From Sva-07 sp963829585 (GTDB lineage Bacteria > Actinomycetota > Acidimicrobiia > Acidimicrobiales > Ilumatobacteraceae), in contig CAWHJD010000013.1 in assembly GCA_963829585.1 (NCBI GenBank), forward strand, positions 1 to 64,000: a stretch of 64,000 bases of DNA, in the 5' to 3' direction. How positions within the stretch are numbered: the first letter of the stretch is position 1; every line of letters begins with the position of its first letter. Made by a program: the position numbers and the translations under genes. The notes beneath the pieces are model-generated. The model saw only the letters and a program-made list of their open reading frames with translations. It was not told the DNA's origin and did no database searches. This document shows positions 55,504 to 63,622 of the stretch, piece after piece.

Positions 55504-55538
55504 CCGTTACGGCTGGGTCAGATCCTTGGCGTAACGGT
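55503..55538. terminator. bidirectional hairpin between leuD and dinB-like gene
   Basis: ACCGTTACG (55503-55511) pairs perfectly with CGTAACGGT (55530-55538) around 18 bases. It spans the space between the convergent stops of leuD and the DinB-like gene. Confidence 0.55.
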
Positions 55539-56050
55539 CATTCGCCGGTGGTGCCGTCGATCGCTTCGCGGAGCAGGTCGGCGTGTCCGTTGTGTCGGGC
55601 GTACTCCTCGATCATGTGCACCACGACCCAGCGGACGTCGAGGTCCTCGTCCCACCGGTCGTGGTGCCTGACGTCGTCGAGATCCACCTCCGCCAGCATC
55701 TCGTCGGACCGTGCGATCTCGGCCCGCCACGTCGCCATGTCGCCATCGACCGTCGCCGGATCGACATCGTCGAAATCGCCGTCGATGTTCGTCTCGGCGT
55801 CATAGAAGATCGGTGGGGCGTCGGCCTCCGACACGCCGCCGATGCACCGCCCGAACCAGCCGCGCTCGACCTCGGCCATGTGGCGCACCAACCCGATGAG
55901 CGTCATGGTCGTCGTCGGCACGGAGCGCTGACAGAGCTGTTCGGCGGTCAGGCCGTCGCACTTCATGGCGAGGGTCTCGCGGTGATACTCGAGCCAGGCG
56001 ATGAGCGACTCACGCTCGGCGGCGATCAATGGAGGATCGATACGTGTCAC
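55538..56050 (-). CDS. DinB family (DUF664) protein
   Basis: The 170-residue four-helix protein begins RIDPPLIAAERESLIAWLEY and has the metal-ligand histidines of the DinB fold in LIGLVRHMAEVERGWFGRC and WVVVHMIEEYARHNGHADLL. DUF664 members are often mycothiol-dependent transferases or uncharacterised. GTG 56050 is chosen because the conserved region begins there. Confidence 0.9.
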   Translation of the reverse strand: MTRIDPPLIAAERESLIAWLEYHRETLAMKCDGLTAEQLCQRSVPTTTMTLIGLVRHMAEVERGWFGRCIGGVSEADAPPIFYDAETNIDGDFDDVDPATVDGDMATWRAEIARSDEMLAEVDLDDVRHHDRWDEDLDVRWVVVHMIEEYARHNGHADLLREAIDGTTGE

Positions 56051-56133
56051 GGCGACGACCGTAGCCAGACACGCGACGAGGCGCCGCGCAGGTTTCGGGG
56101 TTCCAAACGACTGGGAATCACCGATACTGGAGC

Positions 56134-56610
56134 ATGCAACTGCACTCACCCGCCGCCTGGATACGGGTCATCGCTCGCAACGCCAAGCGGCTCATGGTCT
56201 TCATCGCCGGTGCGGCCGTGCTCCTGGCAGGCCTCGCGATGCTGGCACTTCCCGGGCCCGGCGTCCTCGTGATCATCCTCGGTCTCGTGATCCTCGCCAC
56301 CGAGTTCGCCTGGGCCGAGCGAGTCCTGGACCGTACGACGAGCACGGCGGCAGGTGCCGCCAGCAAGTTGACCGACAACGGCAAGGGTCGGGCGGCGCTG
56401 GCGTTCTCGGGGATCGCAATGATCGTCGGCGGAATCCTGGTCGCCGTGCTCGTCGAGAATCTGCTCGTCGTGGGCGTCTCCGTCGCCATCGCCGGCGTGA
56501 TCGGGCTCGTCACGCTGGCGCCCCAGGTGCGCTCCTGGATCGACGCCAAGGCGAACACCTCGCCGGTCGCGCCGGGCCTCGAGGGTTCCGTCGACGCCGT
56601 GAACAGCTGA
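56134..56610 (+). CDS. PGPGW-motif (TMPGP) membrane protein
   Basis: The 158-residue protein has four hydrophobic helices and the family signature LAMLALPGPGVLVIILGLVI followed by ATEFAWAERVLDRTT, matching the small actinobacterial TIGR02611/PGPGW group. Function is unknown. It ends within a cluster of REP-like repeats. Confidence 0.85.
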   Translation: MQLHSPAAWIRVIARNAKRLMVFIAGAAVLLAGLAMLALPGPGVLVIILGLVILATEFAWAERVLDRTTSTAAGAASKLTDNGKGRAALAFSGIAMIVGGILVAVLVENLLVVGVSVAIAGVIGLVTLAPQVRSWIDAKANTSPVAPGLEGSVDAVNS

Positions 56611-56623
56611 GCCGCCGGCCACC

Positions 56624-56689
56624 CGTCACATCGGGCCCGGCACGGTGTGACGTTCGCGTCACACGGTGCCGGGCCAAATGTGACGTTTC
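56624..56689. repeat. inverted pair of REP-like repeats (copies E and D)
   Basis: Copy D (56656-56689, plus strand) differs from copy A at only a few positions (GCG for CCG, GCC for GTC, ATG for ACG). Just to its left a more degenerate copy E lies in the opposite orientation (56624-56652, reverse complement CGTCACACCGTGCCGGG). The paired arrangement resembles a REPIN/BIME. It sits between the convergent stops of the PGPGW gene and the M20 peptidase gene. Confidence 0.75.
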
Positions 56690-58106
56690 AGCGGGTGGCG
56701 TGGGCGTCGAGGAGGTGGGCCATCGCCATCGTGACGCGACGGGCGGTCGGGAGGTGGAGGTACTCGTTCGGGCCGTGGGCGTTGGCGTCGGGGCCGAGTA
56801 CCCCGGTGATCACGAACTGGGCCTCGGGGAACTTCTCACCGAGCATCCCCATGAACGGGATCGATCCACCCTCTCCGAACGTCCGCGCCGGCGCACCGAA
56901 CGCACTCGTCGACGCATCGTCGAGTGCGGTCGCCAGCCAGGGCGCCGTCGCCGGTGCGTTCCAGCCCGGACCGAACTCGACGGCACCGAACGACACGTGA
57001 GCGCCGTACGGCGGATCGGCCTCGAGTGCGCCCTTGATCGCTGCCGCGGCAACCGCCGAATCGCACGTCGGCGGGAGTCGGAAGGAGAGCTTCAGCGAGG
57101 TGCGTGGACGCAACACGTTGCCGGCCCGGGCGATCGGCGGGAGGCCGTCAGCACCCACCACGCCGAGGCTCGGACGCCAGGTGCGTACGAGCAGCTGTTC
57201 GACAGGGTCGTCGGTCGTCGGTCGGGCCCCGTCGACGAACGGATAGTGATCGCCGATCCGGCCGATCTCTGCTGCGGTCTTCGCGGCTTCGTCCATCCGA
57301 TCGCTCGGGATCGTGACGTTCAGTTCGGAGAGCAGGATCTCACCGGTTGCCGCGTCCTCGACGCGATCGAGGAGCATCCGGGCGATCCGGAACGTCGAGG
57401 GCACCATGCCGCCCACGTCACCGGAGTGCAGGCCGGCAGTGACGATGTCGACCGTGAGCGTGCCCGACACCAGACCCCTCAACGACGTGGTCACCCACAA
57501 GCGGTCGTAATCCAGGCAGCCCGAGTCGAGACAGACGACCAGGCTCGGCGTGCCGATGCGATCGGCGAGCGCCTCGACGTACGCCGGGAGGTCCGGTGAC
57601 CCCGACTCCTCGCTCGCCTCGATCAGCACCACACACCGAGTGTGCGACCCGCCCGCGGCGTGTACCGCCTCGATCGCCGTCAGCGCGGCGAACGCCGAGT
57701 AGCCGTCGTCGGCTCCGCCGCGTCCGTAGAGTCGGTCGCCTTCCCTGACCGGCGTCCACGGGCCGAGGCCGTCGCGCCAGCCCTCCATCTCGGGCTGCTT
57801 GTCGAGATGCCCGTAGAGCAGCACCGTGTCGGTCGACGAACCGACGCCCACCGCCGGCACCTCCATCAGGATGACGGGGGTGCGTCCGTCGATCTCGACG
57901 ACCTCGACGGTCAGTCCCGGAATCGCCCTGGCCCGACACCAGTCGCTGATCAGGTCGACGGCGTTCGCCATGTGACCGTTGGCCCGCCAGTCCGGGTCGA
58001 ACACCGGCGAGACATTCGGAATCGCGATGTAGTCGTGCAGCACGGGGAGCAGCCCGTCCCACGCCTCGTTGCAGCGGTCGGCAATCGTCGAGTCGGTGAT
58101 CGTCAC
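56688..58106 (-). CDS. M20 family metallopeptidase (dipeptidase-like)
   Basis: The 472-residue dizinc enzyme has LLYGHLDKQPE (first His/Asp), GRGGADDGYS (bridging Asp), IEASEESGSPDL (catalytic Glu and ligand), VVCLDSGC and a final His in GPNEYLHLPTAR. The lid domain (about 190-310) is present. It resembles carnosinase/CNDP-type dipeptidases, which cleave dipeptides. The stop lies at the edge of REP copy D. Confidence 0.92.
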   Translation of the reverse strand: MTITDSTIADRCNEAWDGLLPVLHDYIAIPNVSPVFDPDWRANGHMANAVDLISDWCRARAIPGLTVEVVEIDGRTPVILMEVPAVGVGSSTDTVLLYGHLDKQPEMEGWRDGLGPWTPVREGDRLYGRGGADDGYSAFAALTAIEAVHAAGGSHTRCVVLIEASEESGSPDLPAYVEALADRIGTPSLVVCLDSGCLDYDRLWVTTSLRGLVSGTLTVDIVTAGLHSGDVGGMVPSTFRIARMLLDRVEDAATGEILLSELNVTIPSDRMDEAAKTAAEIGRIGDHYPFVDGARPTTDDPVEQLLVRTWRPSLGVVGADGLPPIARAGNVLRPRTSLKLSFRLPPTCDSAVAAAAIKGALEADPPYGAHVSFGAVEFGPGWNAPATAPWLATALDDASTSAFGAPARTFGEGGSIPFMGMLGEKFPEAQFVITGVLGPDANAHGPNEYLHLPTARRVTMAMAHLLDAHATR

Positions 58107-58121
58107 GACCCGAACGCTAGA

Positions 58122-58733
58122 TCAGGTCCCCGGGGTGGGTGTCGACGGAGGCAGCGGCGCGGTCGGAGTCGGCGCAACGGGCGCACTCGACGGAACCGGA
58201 CGCGCCGCCTGCTCCGCTGTCGCCTGTGCCGCTGCCGCCTGCTCGGCTGTCGCCTGCTGGGCAGCCATCTGCGCCGCAGCGGCCTGCTGGGCTGCAACTC
58301 GTCGCGCCTCGGCGTCGGCCTGCTGTTGGGCGTACTCCGCCTCGCGCTCGGCCTCGTCCTCGGCGGCGTGGATCTGGTTCAAGCGGCTCGACAACCAGCC
58401 GATCAGGGCGCTCAACACCAGGGCGACGATCCCGTAGACGATCATGGCGAAGAGCACCGAGGTGTCGAAGACTGCCGGGACGTCGGCGCTCGTCGTACCC
58501 AACTGGACGGGCGCGAAGATGCCTCGGAAGGGTTCCATGACCTTCTCGAGGTTGCGATACGCCCACTGCGTGAACCCTGCCGTCGGATTGGCGCCGAACA
58601 GCAGGAGGAAGAAGCCGATGAACAAGATGATCTCGACGACGATCAGGTAGAAGTAGACGAGGTAACTGAGGGCCCGAACGATCCAGACGACCGCCTTCCG
58701 CTCGGCGAGTGCTCGGGAATCGGACGTGATCAT
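58122..58733 (-). CDS. YggT-like membrane protein with Ala/Gln-rich tail
   Basis: The first 110 residues have three helices (YLVYFYLIVVEIILFIGFF, AMIVYGIVALVLSALIGWL) in YggT-like arrangement. The rest is a low-complexity alpha-helical tail rich in Ala, Gln and Glu (QQADAEARRVAAQQAAAAQ) ending in a Pro/Thr stretch. The tail may form a coiled coil or act as a flexible cytoplasmic linker. ATG 58733 gives 203 residues. It is 15 bases upstream of the M20 peptidase gene on the same strand. Confidence 0.75.
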   Translation of the reverse strand: MITSDSRALAERKAVVWIVRALSYLVYFYLIVVEIILFIGFFLLLFGANPTAGFTQWAYRNLEKVMEPFRGIFAPVQLGTTSADVPAVFDTSVLFAMIVYGIVALVLSALIGWLSSRLNQIHAAEDEAEREAEYAQQQADAEARRVAAQQAAAAQMAAQQATAEQAAAAQATAEQAARPVPSSAPVAPTPTAPLPPSTPTPGT

Positions 58734-58809
58734 CGGGGAATGCTCCTCTCCGGCCCGTTGCGGACCGCTCGGCCGCCACCGTAACGACAGATCGAATCCG
58801 ACGTGGGGA

Positions 58810-59706
58810 TCAGTCGGCGAGCACGCGAGCCAACAGCGAGGTCCCCATCCGCTCGAACCGCTCACTGTCGGCGGAGTGCAGCAGGTACATCATCGCGAAG
58901 TGGAGCGCCCACGCCTCGGCCCTGCTCCACGTCGCATCGTCCACGCCACCCGCAGCAGTGCGGAACGAACCACGATCCTCGTCGCCGAACAGCATCCAGC
59001 CGATCGCGAAGTCGACCGCCGGATCGCCGGCGGTGACGTCGCCGAGGTCGATGACGGCGCTGATCGCACCGTCACGCACGATCACGTTCGCCGTGTGCAG
59101 GTCGCCGTGCAGCCACACCGGATCACGATCCCACTCCTCCACGCTGACGAGTTCCTCCCAGCGCGCCCGAACGCGTGGTCCGTCGACCAGCGCGCCCAGA
59201 CGTTCCACTGCTCCTTCGAACCTCTGTCGAGGCTCGGTCACGGGACCGCAGCGATAGGCATTGTGCGGCGCATCGGGCGGAGCGGGGGTGTGCAGGGCAG
59301 CGAGGAAGGCTCCGAGGCGCCGGGCTTCCCGGCCCGGATCGTCGAGACGAACGTCGGCAGCAACGTCACCGTCGAACCAGGGGCAGATGCTCCACTTCCA
59401 CGGGTACCGGTCGTTCGGTTCGCCGAAGCGCACCGGAGCCGGAATCGGGATGGGGAGGCGGAGCGCGAGTTCCGGCAGCCATCGATGCTCGTTGGCGACG
59501 AGGTCGGCACCGAGCCGGCGGCGCGGCACGCGGACCGCGAGCGGCGCGTCGTCACCTCCCTCGAGGCGGAAGATCGCGTTGTCCCAACCGTTCGCGACCG
59601 GCACGAGCCGACGTTCGGCGAGGTCGGGATGCTGCTCGGCGAGGAGCCGGCGGACGAGGTCTTCGGTGACGTCGACCTCGGCGGCAGGCATGTTCTGCAC
59701 CACCAT
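58810..59706 (-). CDS. aminoglycoside phosphotransferase (APH) family kinase
   Basis: The 298-residue kinase-like protein has a nucleotide loop region VPVANGWDNAIFRLEGGD, the Lys/Arg strand LAVRVPRRR, the catalytic loop DPVWLHGDLHTANVIV and the metal-binding AVIDLGDVTAGDPAVDFA. APH-fold proteins phosphorylate many small molecules, so an antibiotic-resistance role should not be assumed. It begins 18 bases past the helicase stop. Confidence 0.9.
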   Translation of the reverse strand: MVVQNMPAAEVDVTEDLVRRLLAEQHPDLAERRLVPVANGWDNAIFRLEGGDDAPLAVRVPRRRLGADLVANEHRWLPELALRLPIPIPAPVRFGEPNDRYPWKWSICPWFDGDVAADVRLDDPGREARRLGAFLAALHTPAPPDAPHNAYRCGPVTEPRQRFEGAVERLGALVDGPRVRARWEELVSVEEWDRDPVWLHGDLHTANVIVRDGAISAVIDLGDVTAGDPAVDFAIGWMLFGDEDRGSFRTAAGGVDDATWSRAEAWALHFAMMYLLHSADSERFERMGTSLLARVLAD

Positions 59707-59724
59707 CAGATCGACGCCACGCGT

Positions 59725-61014
59725 TCAGTCGGCTTCGAACTCGGGAAGATGCAGCAGGCGCGAATCGTTGGAGAAGACCTCGATCGGCTTCTCGAGCGGC
59801 AGGCGCATACCGCGCTGCAGGATTCGCATCTGGGTGTGCTGGTTGTACTCGACGAGGGTGACGGCCCAACCGTCGCGTCCGGCCCGAGCGGTGCGCCCGG
59901 AGCGGTGGAGGTAGTCCTTGACGTCCTTGGCCGGCTCGTAGTGGATCACCGCGCCGATGTCGTCGATGTCGATGCCGCGCGCGGCGACGTCGGTCGCCAC
60001 GAGCACCGACAGCTTGCCTTCGGCGAACGAGCGGAGCACGCGTTCGCGCGCGCTCTGCTGCATGTCGCCGTGCAGTGGTCCGGCGTCGACACCGAGTTCC
60101 GCGAGGTTGTGGGCGACGCGGTCGCAGGTGCGCTTGGTCTGGCAGAACACGAGCACCTTCGGGATCGACTTGGAGATCGAGCCGATCACCTTGTCCTTGT
60201 CCATGTGGTGCACGGCGAGGAACAGGTGGTGCATGGTGCCGACCGTGTCGGTGGCTTCGTCGATCGCGACCGTGACCGGATCGGTCTGGTAGTGACGGAT
60301 GAGGTGGCCGACGTCGCCGTCGAGCGTCGCCGAGAAGAGCATCGTCTGGTTGCGGCTGTCGCAGTGGCGCAGGATCCACTCGACCTGGGGGGTGAAGCCG
60401 TCGTCGGCCATCCGGTCGGCCTCGTCGAGCGTGACGATCTGCATGTCGTCGAGCGACACCTCGTTGGACTTGATGAGATCGATCAGGCGCAACGGCGTGG
60501 CGATCACGATCTCGACACCCTTGGCCAACTCGTCGACCTGGTGGTGACGCGATGCGCCGCCGTAGACGGGCAACACCCGCATGCCGGCGTGGTGGGCAAC
60601 CGGTTCGAGCACTTCGGCGACCTGCACGGCGAGTTCCCGCGTCGGCACGAGCACGAGGCCGAGCGGACGCGACGGCTCGGCCTTGTCGGTGATCCGCGAC
60701 AGCATCGGGACGCCGAATGCGAGGGTCTTGCCGGAGCCGGTCTTCGCGCGTCCGCAGACGTCCTTGCCGAGGATGGCGACCGGAATCGCCTCGGTCTGGA
60801 TGCTGAACGGCTGTGCGAACCCGCACGCCGCCAGCCCATCGTCGATCCGAGCGGGAACGCCGAGCGCGAAGAAGCCGGTCGGGGCCTCCACGGGAGGCAG
60901 GATGTTGAAGGAGGTGAGGTTCGAGGTGTTGACGTGGCCACCGTCGTACGGCTTGTCCGAGGGGCGCGAACGCTGGCGACGAGGCGCTCCTCGTCGCGTA
61001 GTTGAATCAGTCAT
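59725..61014 (-). CDS. DEAD-box ATP-dependent RNA helicase
   Basis: All core motifs are visible: Q-motif (FAQPFSIQTEAIPVAI), GRAKTGSGKTLAFG, PTRELAVQVAEVL, VTLDEADRM, LFSATLDGDVG, ARGIDIDDIGAVIHYEPA and HRSGRTARAGRDG. The 429-residue length with a short N-terminal basic tail fits RhlE-like helicases used in ribosome assembly or RNA decay. ATG 61014 is divergent from the leuA leader across about 70 bases. Confidence 0.94.
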   Translation of the reverse strand: MTDSTTRRGAPRRQRSRPSDKPYDGGHVNTSNLTSFNILPPVEAPTGFFALGVPARIDDGLAACGFAQPFSIQTEAIPVAILGKDVCGRAKTGSGKTLAFGVPMLSRITDKAEPSRPLGLVLVPTRELAVQVAEVLEPVAHHAGMRVLPVYGGASRHHQVDELAKGVEIVIATPLRLIDLIKSNEVSLDDMQIVTLDEADRMADDGFTPQVEWILRHCDSRNQTMLFSATLDGDVGHLIRHYQTDPVTVAIDEATDTVGTMHHLFLAVHHMDKDKVIGSISKSIPKVLVFCQTKRTCDRVAHNLAELGVDAGPLHGDMQQSARERVLRSFAEGKLSVLVATDVAARGIDIDDIGAVIHYEPAKDVKDYLHRSGRTARAGRDGWAVTLVEYNQHTQMRILQRGMRLPLEKPIEVFSNDSRLLHLPEFEAD

Positions 61015-61070
61015 GTTGGCGCAAGCGTACCGCCGGGGCCGGGGCGAGCGCGAGACGTGGCCGAGTGTGC

Positions 61071-61145
61071 TAGTGTTGTCGGCGATGTTGCGCAGCGACC
61101 TCCTTCTGCTTCTGTAGGGCGAGCGCCACATATCCGCGTTCGCCC
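61071..61145 (+). promoter_or_regulatory. leuA leader: -10 element and pause hairpin
   Basis: TAGTGT (61071-61076) is a plausible -10 box placing transcription start a few bases before the leader ATG. GGGCGA (61117-61122), which begins with the last base of the leader stop codon, pairs with TCGCCC (61140-61145) to form a hairpin between the leader and the terminator. Confidence 0.55.
61085..61117 (+). CDS. leuL: leucine-rich leader peptide of leuA
   Basis: A 10-codon frame encodes MLRSDLLLLL and stops at TAG 61117. Five consecutive Leu codons (CTC CTT CTG CTT CTG) are the control codons expected for attenuation by leucyl-tRNA. The leader lies next to its probable promoter, with no room for a strong ribosome site, so it may be translated from a very short 5' end. 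A hairpin and a GC-rich terminator follow, then leuA. Confidence 0.85.
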   Translation: MLRSDLLLLL

Positions 61146-61147
61146 GC

Positions 61148-61185
61148 ACCCCCCGCCCCACCGGCCGGGGGGTTCTTGCTTTTTC
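61148..61185 (+). terminator. leuA attenuator terminator
   Basis: ACCCCCC (61148-61154) pairs with GGGGGGT (61167-61173) and is followed by TCTTGCTTTTT. It lies 31 bases past the leader stop and about 80 bases before leuA, with orientation fitting premature termination of the leuA transcript. Confidence 0.75.
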
Positions 61186-61265
61186 GAGCCAGTTCCCCTC
61201 CGCCGGTCTTTCCGGACCCGACCCCGACAGACCGCACACCAGATCACCGACACCAGGAGAAACCG

Positions 61266-62987
61266 ATGCCTCCCCAGAACGTCACCCCGAAGAAGATGCC
61301 CTTCGAGAAGTACGCACCGTTCGTCCCGGTCGTGCTCACCGACCGCACGTGGCCGAACGTCACGATCACGACGGCGCCGCAGTGGTGCTCGGTCGACCTG
61401 CGCGACGGGAATCAGGCGCTCATCGATCCGATGGATCCGACGCGCAAGATGCGGATGTTCCAGGAACTCGTCGCCATGGGGTTCAAGGAGATCGAGGTCG
61501 GGTTCCCCTCGGCGAGCCAGCCCGACTTCGACTTCGTGCGCCAGCTGATCGAGGAGGACCGGATCCCCGACGACGTGACCATCCAGGTCCTGGTGCAGTG
61601 CCGTCAGGAGCTGATCGAGCGCACCTACGAGTGTCTGCAGGGCGCGCCGAGGGCGATCGTGCACTTCTACAACTCGACCAACCCGCTGCAGCGTGAGGTC
61701 GTGTTCGGGCTCGACAAGGAGGGGATCATCGACGTCGCCGTCAACGGCGCCAAGCTGTGCCGCAAGCTGGAACACGCCGCCGGCGACACGATCATCCGTT
61801 ACGAGTACTCACCCGAGAGCTTCACGCTCACCGAGCCCGAGTTCGCCATCCAGGTGTGTGAGGCGGTGATGGACGTGGTGGAGCCGACGCCCGACAATCC
61901 GATCGTGCTCAACCTGCCGGCGACCGTCGAGTGCTACTCCCCCAACGTGTACGGCGACGTCATCGAGTGGTTCGGACGCACGATCAAGAACCGCGACTCG
62001 GTGGTGATCTCGCTGCATCCCCACAACGACCGCGGCTGCGCCGTCGCCGCTGCCGAGTTCGGCGTGATGGCCGGCGCCGACCGTGTCGAGGGCACGCTGT
62101 TCGGCAACGGTGAACGCACCGGCAACGTCGACATCGTCACGTTGGCGATGAATCTGTTCATGAACGGCGTCGACCCCGAACTGGACATCACCGACATCGA
62201 CAAGCTGCGTCGTACGGCCGAGTACTGCAACCGCCTGCCGGTGCATCCCCGCCACCCCTACGCGGGTGACCTCGTGTACACCGCGTTCTCGGGGAGCCAT
62301 CAGGACGCGATCAAGAAGGGCTTCGACGCCCTCGACGCCCGGCGCGACGAGCACGGCGAGTACCCGCAGTGGGGCGTGCCCTACCTGCCCATCGATCCGG
62401 CCCACGTCGGCCGGTCGTACGAGGCCGTCATCCGGGTCAACAGCCAGTCGGGCAAGGGCGGCGTCGCCTACGTGATGAAGACCGAGCACGGCTTCGACCT
62501 GCCGCGTCGGCTCCAGATCGAGTTCTCCCGCACGATCCAGCACATCACGGAGGACTCGGGAACCGAGATCAGCCCCGGCGTGATGTGGGATGCGTTCCAG
62601 GCCGAGTACATCCCCACCGAACCCCGATTCCGTCTGCGCAGCCACGAGCTCCACACCCACACCGGCGACGACGGTGGGATCACCACGATCCAGGCACAAC
62701 TCGAGGTCGACGGCGATGCGCACTCGATCCGGGGTCAGGGCGACGGGCCCGTCGAGGCGTTCGTGGCCGCGCTGGTCGAGGAGTTCGGCGACCGCGTCGG
62801 CGGATCGTTCGACGTGCTCGACTACGCCGAGCACGCGATCGGCAAGGGTGCGAATGCCCAGGCCGCCGCCTACGTCGAGACCGTCAGTGGCACGAATGCG
62901 GTCAGATGGGGTCTCGGCACCGATCCCAACATCACCACGGCGTCGCTGCGCGCCGTGCTCAGCGCATTCGAACGCCACCACCGCTGA
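61266..62987 (+). CDS. leuA: 2-isopropylmalate synthase
   Basis: LeuA condenses 2-oxoisovalerate with acetyl-CoA, the first leucine-specific step. The 573-residue protein is the long actinobacterial (LeuA type 2) form. Motifs are WCSVDLRDGNQALIDPMDPT, VEVGFPSASQPDFDF-like IEVGFPSASQPDFDF, VVISLHPHNDRGCAVAAAEF (metal HxH) and EGTLFGNGERTGNVDIVTLA, followed by the C-terminal leucine-binding regulatory domain. ATG 61266 starts after AGGAGAAACCG. Expression is probably attenuated by the leucine leader upstream. Confidence 0.96.
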   Translation: MPPQNVTPKKMPFEKYAPFVPVVLTDRTWPNVTITTAPQWCSVDLRDGNQALIDPMDPTRKMRMFQELVAMGFKEIEVGFPSASQPDFDFVRQLIEEDRIPDDVTIQVLVQCRQELIERTYECLQGAPRAIVHFYNSTNPLQREVVFGLDKEGIIDVAVNGAKLCRKLEHAAGDTIIRYEYSPESFTLTEPEFAIQVCEAVMDVVEPTPDNPIVLNLPATVECYSPNVYGDVIEWFGRTIKNRDSVVISLHPHNDRGCAVAAAEFGVMAGADRVEGTLFGNGERTGNVDIVTLAMNLFMNGVDPELDITDIDKLRRTAEYCNRLPVHPRHPYAGDLVYTAFSGSHQDAIKKGFDALDARRDEHGEYPQWGVPYLPIDPAHVGRSYEAVIRVNSQSGKGGVAYVMKTEHGFDLPRRLQIEFSRTIQHITEDSGTEISPGVMWDAFQAEYIPTEPRFRLRSHELHTHTGDDGGITTIQAQLEVDGDAHSIRGQGDGPVEAFVAALVEEFGDRVGGSFDVLDYAEHAIGKGANAQAAAYVETVSGTNAVRWGLGTDPNITTASLRAVLSAFERHHR

Positions 62988-63042
62988 CCGTCGTCCGTGG
63001 TGTCGGGCTCCACGGGTGACGGCTCGCACTACAGTCTCGACG

Positions 63043-63390
63043 ATGTCGACGACTGCGACGATCCTGCGCAGGACTGTGCTGCTGGCGCTGCTGGGCCTGA
63101 CAGTGGTGGCCACGGTCCGGTCGCTGCGACGACGCGGCGATCTCGCCGTGCCGGTCGCCGCGCCGGAATGGCCGGAGTTCGACGAGATCGAGGTGGGTGC
63201 GCCGACGGCGACGTGGATGCCCGCGGTGGGCGACGACGTCGTTCCCGACGGATTTCCCGTGAAGGTCAAGCTGTCGTCCGGCATCTTCCACGTGCCCGGC
63301 GGGCGCTTCTACGAGCGCACGAAGGCCGACCGGTGGTACGCGACTACCGGTGCAGCCGAGGCCGACGGCTACCGTCGGTCGAAGACCTGA
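63043..63390 (+). CDS. single-helix protein with sunset-type C-terminal domain
   Basis: The 115-residue protein has one N-terminal membrane helix (LLALLGLTVVATVRSLRRR), an acidic linker and a compact C-terminal motif, FPVKVKLSSGIFHVPGGRFY then ERTKADRWYATTGAAEADGY, that matches the small sunset domain found in many actinobacterial proteins. Function of that domain is unknown to me. It is followed 36 bases later by a ferredoxin gene. Confidence 0.7.
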   Translation: MSTTATILRRTVLLALLGLTVVATVRSLRRRGDLAVPVAAPEWPEFDEIEVGAPTATWMPAVGDDVVPDGFPVKVKLSSGIFHVPGGRFYERTKADRWYATTGAAEADGYRRSKT

Positions 63391-63426
63391 CCACGACGAA
63401 GACCTGACCACGACAAGGGGAACGAC

Positions 63427-63618
63427 ATGAAGGTGAGCGTTGATTACGACGTGTGTGCATCGACCGGGGCCTGCATGCAGGTGTGCCCCGAGGTGTTCGA
63501 AGTGCGCAGCGACGGCTACTTGTACATCCTCCAGGAGAACCCCGGCGACGACGTCGCCGAGAAGGTCAGGGAGGCAGCCGACCTGTGCCCGACCGCGGCG
63601 ATCACCGTCGAAGACTGA
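63427..63618 (+). CDS. small ferredoxin, probably [3Fe-4S] type
   Basis: The 63-residue protein reads YDVCASTGACMQVCPEVFEV with a final DLCPTAAITV. The first two cysteines are five residues apart instead of having the CxxC pair of [4Fe-4S] ferredoxins, which fits the [3Fe-4S] ferredoxins that often serve cytochrome P450s. An extra Cys (CMQVC) could still take part in a cluster. No P450 is adjacent. AAGGGG precedes the ATG. Confidence 0.88.
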   Translation: MKVSVDYDVCASTGACMQVCPEVFEVRSDGYLYILQENPGDDVAEKVREAADLCPTAAITVED

Positions 63619-63622
63619 TCAG

